Below are positions 58,262 through 64,000 of a DNA stretch of 64,000 nucleotides, in pieces. This stretch comes from Symbiodinium natans. Taxonomy: Eukaryota; Sar; Dinophyceae; Suessiales; Symbiodiniaceae. Under the pieces are notes generated by a model that had not been told where the DNA came from, did not search any database, and saw nothing but the letters and a program-made list of their open reading frames with translations. A program made the position numbers and the translations under genes. Positions within the stretch are counted from its first letter, which is position 1; each line of letters starts with the position of its first letter. Location of the stretch: positions 201,001 to 265,000 of the forward strand of contig CAJNDS010000469.1 of assembly GCA_905221605.1 (NCBI GenBank), in the 5' to 3' direction.

Positions 58262-58918
58262 TTTGTAAACCCTAAACCTCTACACCCCCAAACCTTCAAA
58301 CCCTAAACCCTAAGAACCTAAACCCAGAAGACCCTACACCCTAAAATCTAACAAAAATCTAAACCCCGAAGCGCCTAAAACCCTAAACTCCTAAGACCCT
58401 AAACCCTAGAATCTGAACCCCTAAGCCCCTCAGACCCCTACTCTCCCAAACCCTGAATCTTATACGCTTCATGGCCCTAAACCCTGAAATCTGAACCTAA
58501 ACCCCTAAACCCGTGCACTCCTGAACCCTAAACCTTCTTCGGTTCATGGCTTCGGGGTGCCTTTGAAAGGAGTCTGGGGCAGTTTTCTTTGCCTGTGAGG
58601 CGCAGGGCTTGCGGAATCAAAGGCCCCAATCCCAACACCCAAAACACTCCGAGTACCCACCCGAGACCCTAAACCCTAAACCCTAAACCCTAAACCCTAA
58701 ACCCTAAACCCCAAACCCTAAACCCTAAACCCTAAACCCTAAACCCTAACCCCCCAAGTTCCCAAAATCCTGAAGAACCCTTGAACCCTTCAAAACCCTG
58801 AGCAGCCGATAGCATAGACAACCCTCCGACTCTTATTCAACACTAAAAATGTTTAAGAATCCCTAAATACCCCCAATAAGGAAGGGCGCAGGGAACGATC
58901 AGGTACCATTTGGGGGAA
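58262..58918. repeat. degenerate CCCTAAA sequence
   Basis: CCTAAAACCCTAAAC-like decay at 58262-58530 and a clean CCCTAAA array at 58668-58750. No gene supported. Confidence 0.6.
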
Positions 58919-59005
58919 TCCGGAAATAGGGGTGCCTGTTTTGGGGCTCCTTTAAAAGGAGTTTCTTGTATTTGGGTGTATATAAGAGGTACCCATATTT
59001 TCGGA
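58919..59005. mobile_element. palindromic element, family C/D
   Basis: CCGGAAATAGGGGTGCC to GGTACCCATATTTTCGG, with TTAAAAGGAG in the centre. Confidence 0.7.
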
Positions 59006-59159
59006 CATGCCCATTTGTGTTTAGGGCCTGAATAGATTTTGTTCTAAATTGTTGGAGGAGGGAGGTTTTTAGCATTCGGGATTTTTGGCCGTGGTTATTG
59101 GGCCAGGGTGCCCCACGGGGGGTGTTCTTTTTCGGATAGCTAGGGCCGTGCCATCTCAT
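59006..59159 (-). CDS. candidate 5' exon
   Basis: ATG at 59159, MRWHGPSYPKKNTPRGAPW then NNHGQKSRMLKTSLLQQFR, running into the C/D element. Plausible but unsupported by splice sites. Confidence 0.35.
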
Positions 59160-59344
59160 CAGACACCACCCTGAAACAAGTCCTAGCGGTTTACCTTGTT
59201 CTACCTAAACCCTAAACCCTAAAACCTAAAACCTAAGCCCTAAGCCCTAAGCCCTAAGCCCTAAACCCTGAACCCTGAACCCTAAACCCTAAAACCTAGC
59301 TGACCCCTAAACTCTACACGCACTAGCTATGATCTAGACCTACA

Positions 59345-59452
59345 TGCTACTATAGATCGGAATGAGTACATGTATTCCCTTACTGGTCCCTGTATTAAAT
59401 ATCCTATACTAGCCCCCAAAACCCTGCTCTAACTATCAAGGCCCCTATACTA
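59345..59452. mobile_element. family E (copy 6)
   Basis: ATAGATCGGAATGAGTACATG to CTAACTATCAAGGCCCCTATA. Confidence 0.7.
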
Positions 59453-59499
59453 CAAACCCTAAACCCTAAACTCTAAACCCTCAACCCTACAACGCTAAG

Positions 59500-59838
59500 C
59501 CCCGTTCGATACCTGCGGACGTGCCTCCTCTCGTATTGCGTGGATGTGGGTCACGGCTACGACAAGGCTCCTGGCAGCACGAAGGAACCCTGGGTAGCGG
59601 ATAGGCTGTGGGATGCTCCCCTTACACGAACAGGGTTTAGGGTTTAGGGTTTAGTGTTTAGGGTTTAAGGGGATGATAATAGGGGGTACCAGAATAGCCC
59701 GATTAAGGACTGTTCGTATAGGGGGGAACATCCCAGGTTGAGCTACATCAAGAGAAGACACGTGATGCTGGGTTTGTTTGTGGCACAACTGCAGGGTTTT
59801 CCGATTTCTACCCAGTGATTCATGCCTTGAGCTGCTGA
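59500..59838 (+). CDS. two exons joined across family B
   Basis: Exon 1 (59500-59593) follows aacgctaag and reads PVRYLRTCLLSYCVDVGHGY then DKAPGSTKEPW. The donor GTAGCG is in phase 0. Exon 2 (59737-59838) follows the element's acatcccag and reads VELHQEKTRDAGFVCGTTAG then FSDFYPVIHALSC with TGA, also phase 0. Both parts look like real protein with conserved-looking Cys/Gly/His. The minus strand of exon 1 is also open (FLRAARSLVVAVTHIHAI), which is the main doubt. Confidence 0.55.
59606..59736. mobile_element. family B (copy 6) with internal telomere-like array
   Basis: CTGTGGGATGCTCCCC and ACACGAACAG at the left, AAGGACTGTTCGTA and GGGGGGAACATCCCAG at the right. Where other copies have the left arm CTTGATAGGG, this one has a GGTTTAGGG run, then GATGATAATAGGGGGTACC. 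Confidence 0.85.
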
Positions 59839-59876
59839 AAACTTGGTAGGTGAAGGATGCATCATTTCGGAGAGTT

Positions 59877-60122
59877 TAGGGTTTAGGGTTTAGGGTTTAG
59901 GGTTTAGGGTTTACGGTTCAGGGTTTGGGGATTGCATGTTACTGACAGACGCCTCAGACATCTAAGGACAACCTGAAGAACCCAAAGCCTACGAGCCTAA
60001 GACTTTCGTAGGTTACCTAAGCACCCAAACAATGGTATTCATAGTAAGAGCCTACAAAAAATCTACGTTAAGCTTTAGGGTTCAGGGTTTTGGGTCAGGT
60101 TTTAGGGTTTAGGGTTGCCAAG
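59877..60122. repeat. TTTAGGG runs and short unique sequence
   Basis: TTTAGGG at 59876-59930 and 60095-60120. Confidence 0.7.
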
Positions 60123-60225
60123 GGTCGTTGCGACCTTGCTGACCGCCTCTAACTTCTCCAACAACCGGGCAATTCAAACGCTCGACTTGATCAGTACCTT
60201 GCAGAGGCAAGCCCTTGAAAACTGA
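60123..60225 (+). CDS. terminal coding exon
   Basis: Acceptor agggttgccaag followed by G, 33 codons VVATLLTASNFSNNRAIQTL then DLISTLQRQALEN, TGA. An amphipathic helix, very protein-like. Family not recognised. Confidence 0.65.
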
Positions 60226-60388
60226 AAAGTCCTAAATCCCAATCTTTTTCCCTAAGCCCTCAACCCTCAACCCTAAAACCCTAAACCCGGAGCCCTAAAC
60301 CCTAAACCCTAAACCCTAAACCCTAAACCCTAAACCCTAAACCCTAAACCCCAAACCCTAAACCCTAAACCCTGAACACTACCGACTG

Positions 60389-60453
60389 CTACTCCTTAGC
60401 TCCCTGGGAGCCCCACTGCCGGTGCCGGCGCTTGGCACGGTCAAGGGCCTGCT
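60389..60453 (-). CDS. terminal coding exon, basic
   Basis: Minus-strand acceptor ccaaagccgcaag, QALDRAKRRHRQWGSQGAKE, TAG. Confidence 0.5.
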
Positions 60454-60732
60454 CTTGCGGCTTTGGAAAGTTGTTTCGGGTTTTGGTTTAGGGTTTAGGG
60501 TTTAGGGTGTAGGGTGTAGGGTTTAGGGTTTAGGGTGTAGGGTTTAGGGTTTAGGGTTTTGGGGTGTAGGTGTACGGTTGCAAAAATTCGGCAGGGGGGC
60601 GGGGGGAACGGGGGGGTAACCCGGCAACCGGTCTGCCCGAAACCCTAAACCCTAAACCCTAAACCCTAAACCCTAAACCCTAGCCCCAAACGTTACTGGA
60701 GGGGCTGAAGGTGGGATGTCTCGAGCCGGAGG

Positions 60733-61460
60733 GGGCCAATTTTGGGCTTTGGTGCTGGGAGCCAATTTTGGGCTCGGAAGCCAATTTTGGGCTCAGGGAG
60801 CAATTTTGAGCTTTCGGGGCAAATTTTGGTGCAAATTTCGGGCTTTGGGGGCAAATTTTGGGCTTTGGAGCCAGTCTTGAGCTGTGGGAGCCAATTTTGC
60901 CTCCGGAGCCAGTTTTGGGCTGTGGGAGCCAATTTTGGGCTCCTTCAATTTTGGGTTTTGGGGGCTAATTTTGGGCTTTGGGGGCCAATTTTGGGCTCCA
61001 GAAGCCAATTCAATTTTGGGCTTGGTTGGGGAGAAATTTTGGGTTTTGGGGGCTAATTTGGGCTTTGGGGGCAAATTTTTTGTGGATCAGGGCGAATTCG
61101 TCCAGCTTTTTGGGCCTTTTGGGATCTCGTGGGCCGGCGGCGGGCGAACTTTCGAGGTTGCGTTGTATGGCTTGCTCAGCTGACCATAGATGTGTTCTTT
61201 GCTGGGCCGTGAACATCATGTGGGGGGCGGGCCAATTTTGGGCTCAGGAGCCAATTTTGGGCGTTGGGGGCCAATGGGCCAATTTTGGGCTTTGGAGCCA
61301 ATTTTGGAGCAGATTTTGGGTGGAGCCAATTTTGGGCTTGGGGGGGGCCAATCTCGGGGTGCTGGGAGCCAATTTTGGGCTAGCCAATTTTGGGCTTTGG
61401 GAGCCAATTTGGGCTTTGGGAGCCAATTTTTGGCTTCGGAAGCCAGTTTTGGGCTTTAGT
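60733..61460. repeat. 20-bp minisatellite, CCAATTTTGGGCT(T/C)
   Basis: About thirty units near GGGAGCCAATTTTGGGCTTT, varying in length, in two blocks (60733-61075 and 61225-61460) around an exon-like segment. Frames reading PKIGS/QNWLP are repeat translations. Confidence 0.9.
61082..61179 (-). CDS. coding exon inside minisatellite
   Basis: Minus-strand acceptor atctatggtcag, EQAIQRNLESSPAAGPRDP then KRPKKLDEFALIH. The RDPKRPKKLDEF part loosely recalls the start of an HMG box (D-P-x-x-P-K-R-P), but it is too short to assign. The other strand is open too. Confidence 0.45.
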
Positions 61461-61506
61461 TTTGGGGGCGTGCTGGGAAGACTTTCGAAACCCCCCCAAA
61501 GCCGAG

Positions 61507-61587
61507 AACGACTCCCTGGATGGACCTTTTGCTTCTCCCACTGCAAGAAATAATCAAGACCCTGGGTTTTTTGTAGTTCAGAAATAG
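61507..61587 (+). CDS. terminal coding exon
   Basis: Acceptor aaagccgag, NDSLDGPFASPTARNNQDP then GFFVVQK, TAG. Confidence 0.5.
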   Translation, partial: NDSLDGPFASPTARNNQDPGFFVVQK

Positions 61588-61691
61588 AATCCCCAACCCC
61601 CTCTCAAAGCACAAAAGCCTCCCTATTTAGATGCACGCCCCTTCCCCCCCCGTGCGAGTCGGAACCCTAAACTCCCACGAAAACAAGTTTA

Positions 61692-61726
61692 CAGGTCAAG
61701 CCGTTCAGACAAGGTTTTGGCAGAAG
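61692..61726 (+). CDS. short candidate exon
   Basis: Acceptor acaagtttacag followed by G, VKPFRQGFGR, donor GTAATC. The minus strand here could instead be the end of a gene crossing family H (LPSAKTLSERLDL, stop). Confidence 0.35.
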
Positions 61727-61747
61727 GTAATCTGCGCCTTAAAACTA

Positions 61748-61867
61748 GGATGGCCCTTAAAAAAACTCCACTGAAGAAGATTCTAAGTATAACCCCTCTG
61801 AAAAATATTCGAAATATGATCCTCTTCAACCCAATAAGGGAAAATACAACATGTCCCAAAAAACCTA
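61748..61867. mobile_element. family H (copy 4)
   Basis: CTAGGATGGCCC with AACCCAATAAGGGAAAATAC, ending CATGTCCCAAAAAACCTAAG. In minus sense it runs CTTAG, GTTTTTTGGG...CATCCTAG, and both flanks are open in compatible frames. No exact target duplication. Confidence 0.75.
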
Positions 61868-61937
61868 AGATAGTAAAGAGAACCGACACGCGGCCCATGC
61901 ATCCCCATGAGTTGCAGTTTTCACTTCCCTCCTTCAG

Positions 61938-61984
61938 GTGCTACGAGGCCGAAGACTACTTGCGAGAACCCGCTCGGCCTCAGG
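61938..61984 (+). CDS. coding exon with strong acceptor
   Basis: Acceptor cacttccctccttcag followed by G, CYEAEDYLREPARPQ, donor GTTTCGG. Confidence 0.5.
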
Positions 61985-62124
61985 GTTTCGGGTTTCGGGT
62001 TTAGGGTTTAAGGTTTCGGGTTTCGGGTGTAGGGCCTCGGGAGTCGGGCCTGCAACCTCCCACACCTCTGTCTTCCCCCCCCTCTCTCAACCAAAAAATC
62101 CTGGGCGGCGTGCCCTTCGCACAG

Positions 62125-62218
62125 CCTCCAGCTGCTGCGCAACCTCTTCGGGAACAAGGAGCTCAGGAACTTAGAGAGTTCGGCTAAGCAACCACCAATG
62201 CCAAAGAACAAATGCAAG
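62125..62218 (+). CDS. coding exon, Leu-rich
   Basis: Acceptor cccttcgcacag, LQLLRNLFGNKELRNLESSA then KQPPMPKNKCK, donor GTTTAG. The frame is open upstream as well, so the 5' edge may be earlier. The phase does not match the previous exon with these edges. Confidence 0.5.
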
Positions 62219-62511
62219 GTTTAGAAGTCAGGTTGTGGGGTTTAGGGTGGGGCACTTGAAGCCATCCCCATCTGTAGACTTCCCCAGACAAAGAAGTGTA
62301 TGAGAGCCTTGCGACTACAGTAGGGCGTTTGGCATGTAAGCAGAAATGGCCCAAGCCCTAAAGAACCTTAAACGCTAAACCCTACATCCTACAGGGCTCT
62401 GGGGGCGCTGCGGACAAATTGTGTAGATCTGAGATCTGCTGGGTGTGCCAGAGTCCAATACTTGTGCATGTTGCCCGAAGCTCAAGGTTCTAGCGGACGC
62501 GACTCTCTAGT

Positions 62512-62706
62512 GTGCCTGGAGTGACAACAGAGACTCCTGCCCGCCTAGCTGACTGTACCTTACGGAGGTCAGTAACGCTCGGGTTACATCTCAACGTGGT
62601 AGCGGAGCTTACTGGGACATGCCCAGTGTGCTCTATGTCCACCGAGGTGGCCGGGGAACACCCCCCGGTATACTCTGTGACAGCAGAGAAAACCGGAAGC
62701 TCCTAA
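62512..62706 (+). CDS. candidate terminal open frame
   Basis: 64 codons, PGVTTETPARLADCTLRRS, later LTGTCPVCSMSTEVAGE and YSVTAEKTGSS with stop. Natural-looking, with a CxxC, but no clear start or acceptor. Confidence 0.35.
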   Translation: MPGVTTETPARLADCTLRRSVTLGLHLNVVAELTGTCPVCSMSTEVAGEHPPVYSVTAEKTGSS

Positions 62707-62742
62707 TTACCCAGTAGCTGATCCAGGCAGAGAAAGGTAGCC

Positions 62743-62877
62743 ATGGCCAGTTCAACGGCGCTGTCGTACAACCATGCTTGCGACGATGAGCTCGAAGGCG
62801 AAGTCTATGCTACGCACAATCATTCCTTTCAGAAATTGCAACGCTTGTCGGCCTTCCAGCAGGTGGTTCGCCTATGA
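62743..62877 (+). CDS. 44-residue open frame with start and stop
   Basis: GCC-ATG-G context, MASSTALSYNHACDDELEGE then VYATHNHSFQKLQRLSAFQQ and VVRL with TGA. Preceded by gatccaggcag, a possible trans-splice acceptor 17 bases upstream. Complete as it stands or a first exon. Function unknown. Confidence 0.5.
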   Translation: MASSTALSYNHACDDELEGEVYATHNHSFQKLQRLSAFQQVVRL

Positions 62878-62889
62878 GGACGCGATGGA

Positions 62890-62964
62890 GGATTAAACAC
62901 TAAACCCTAAACCCTAAACCCTAAACCCTAAACCCTAAACCCTAAACCCTAAACCCTAAACCAG
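62890..62964. repeat. CCCTAAA array
   Basis: Nine heptamers ending CCAG at an exon. Confidence 0.95.
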
Positions 62965-63073
62965 AAGCGGGGGCCAGCGCTTCGGAATCGATTGGAAGGA
63001 GAAGATGCCATCCACAAGCGCCAGTTGCATCGTGACAAGCTGAAGGATGAGAACAATGGCGTGAAGTCCTTGG
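62965..63073 (+). CDS. coding exon, charged helix
   Basis: Preceded by cctaaaccag. 36 codons KRGPALRNRLEGEDAIHKRQ then LHRDKLKDENNGVKSL, ending before GTTTAGGG. The textbook layout here: CCCTAAA, exon, TTTAGGG. Confidence 0.6.
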
Positions 63074-63126
63074 GTTTAGGGTTTAGGGTTTAGGGTTTAG
63101 GGTTTAGGGTTTAGGGTTTAGGGTTC
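63074..63126. repeat. TTTAGGG array
   Basis: Seven heptamers forming the start of the next intron. Confidence 0.95.
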
Positions 63127-63140
63127 AAGTCTTGCTTGAG

Positions 63141-63233
63141 ACCCCTCTTCGTGGGAAGGGAGCCGCCCATGTGTTCCCGCATCGTTTCCAGCAGTTCATG
63201 AATCTTCACCGCGAGGCAGCAGTGACATGCTGA
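63141..63233 (+). CDS. candidate terminal exon
   Basis: Acceptor aagtcttgcttgag, TPLRGKGAAHVFPHRFQQFM then NLHREAAVTC, TGA. A donor inside (GTGACATGC) is possible. Confidence 0.45.
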   Translation, partial: TPLRGKGAAHVFPHRFQQFMNLHREAAVTC

Positions 63234-63274
63234 GGTGGATTACCAGACTTTCCCTGGCACGACCTCGACTACAG

Positions 63275-63364
63275 GAATCTCGGCATGACTCGTACGTACA
63301 CATCACTGATCCGAACAATGCTGAGGTCTCTGCATACATCCATGGTTTGTCGCAGGAACAATAA
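63275..63364 (+). CDS. terminal coding exon
   Basis: Acceptor acctcgactacag followed by G, ESRHDSYVHITDPNNAEVSA then YIHGLSQEQ, TAA. Very protein-like. Another frame is open. Confidence 0.55.
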   Translation, partial: ESRHDSYVHITDPNNAEVSAYIHGLSQEQ

Positions 63365-63424
63365 CGACAACTCGAGAAGATGTGATGGAAGATCTCAACC
63401 AGAGAGGGGGTGAGGTTAAGGGCT

Positions 63425-64000
63425 GTGGGTTTAGGGTTTAGGGTGTAGGGTTTAGGGTTTAGGGCTTAGCGTTTAGGGTTTAGAGTTGTGGTTTGGTTCT
63501 GGGTTTTGGTCGCGTCGGCAGACGCTTGTCGAGGCTTCGCGACTTCGATGGTTTTGTTCTGGCTGGTGTTATGTATTGTTGTATGGATTATTGGGCGCGC
63601 TTTATGTAGTGCGGGTTTGAAGGGTTGAGTTCGTAGGCGGGTTGAGACATGGTGCAAAAGCGTAGCAGGGTGGGGGTATTGAATGTGGTCTGGGGTTAGG
63701 GTGGTGCTTCGGATTGTGTTTTGTGCGGTGTTGTGTTGTCAGGCGATTTGGCTTTGGATTGTATTTGGAATTTCGGCGTGGGATGGGGGAAGGGGTTGCT
63801 TTGTGCTGTGGTGTTCTGGAACTGTTGATGTAGTTTTGGGCTGTGCTTTAGGGTTTAGGGTTTAGGGTTTAGGGTTTAGGATTTAGGATTTAGGGTTTAG
63901 GGTTTGGAGGTTCGATGTAGTAGGCGGGTTGAGAGTGAAAGCGAGGGGGGGGGGGGGGGGGGGGGGGGCATTGAGTGTGAGGTCTGGGGCCAGCCTCTGC
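63425..64000. other. G/T-skewed tail, no gene supported
   Basis: TTTAGGG at 63430-63485 and 63848-63905, a G tract at 63946-63968. The unique 63490-63845 is strongly G/T-rich on the plus strand. Open frames are weak. Confidence 0.4.

Noticed and set aside
60742-61553. Frames of 89-191 codons with PKIGS, FGLWEPI and similar repeats
   Set aside because: Minisatellite translations, except for the short exon-like insert listed separately.
1-64000. Plant origin, because of CCCTAAA telomere repeats
   Set aside because: Plants share the repeat, but GC and GA donors followed by AG-G acceptors, element-derived introns and the leader-type acceptor fit dinoflagellates much better.
1-64000. CRISPR array, tRNA or rRNA genes
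   Set aside because: Repeats are tandem or palindromic without regular spacers, and no cloverleaf or rRNA signature was seen. A tRNAscan or Rfam run would be decisive.

Overview
The window reads as nuclear DNA of a dinoflagellate, probably of the Suessiales/Symbiodiniaceae kind; this is an inference. Seen directly: TTTAGGG-type telomere-like repeats in both orientations throughout; short exons whose best boundaries are AG followed by G, with GT, GC or GA donors; a pyrimidine-rich AG just before the one clear start codon, as for spliced-leader trans-splicing; and no bacterial-style genes. No tRNA, rRNA, CRISPR array or transposase was found.

Two genes can be reconstructed with confidence. One is a major-facilitator (SLC22-like) transporter on the minus strand at 35.6-37.1 kb in four exons. 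The other is a 537-residue membrane protein on the minus strand at 45.9-47.6 kb in two exons. In both, a short palindromic element together with one copy of its 4-bp target duplication is exactly what must be removed to restore the protein. Other chained exons include an ABC transporter Walker A region (48.0-48.9 kb), a two-exon plus-strand piece split by a 42-nt intron (13.8 kb), and pairs at 31.3-31.6, 51.8-52.1 and 59.5-59.8 kb. About fifty more single exons of 30-260 nt are listed. They are open, often end in a stop or donor, and read like ordinary protein, but they lie on both strands and most cannot be joined to neighbours.

Two repeat systems fill the rest. The first is a set of about a dozen families of roughly 60-190 bp palindromic elements (called A to M here) with terminal inverted repeats and 4-6 bp target duplications. 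Most begin CTT/CTA and end AAG/TAG, so each can supply a 3' splice AG in either orientation. They behave as introners, that is intron-creating MITE-like elements. The second is TTTAGGG/CCCTAAA arrays and local variants. These usually lie with CCCTAAA on the left of an exon and TTTAGGG on the right, so introns tend to start GTTTAGGG and end in CCCTAAA-like sequence plus AG. Arrays also interrupt the palindromic elements, and one is flanked by an 18-bp direct duplication.

Layout: 0-8 kb arrays, scattered exons and elements; 8-20 kb exons between long arrays, including a Gly/Tyr-rich terminal exon at 14.4 kb; 20-35 kb mixed exons and dense elements; 35-38 kb transporter and neighbours; 38-45 kb exons with G/C homopolymers and microsatellites; 45-48 kb the array-poor membrane-protein gene; 48-60 kb ABC exons and further mosaics; 60.7-61.5 kb a 20-bp minisatellite; 61.5-64 kb several plus-strand exons. 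Exon calls rest on reading frame and splice-site logic read by eye, without transcripts or database searches.
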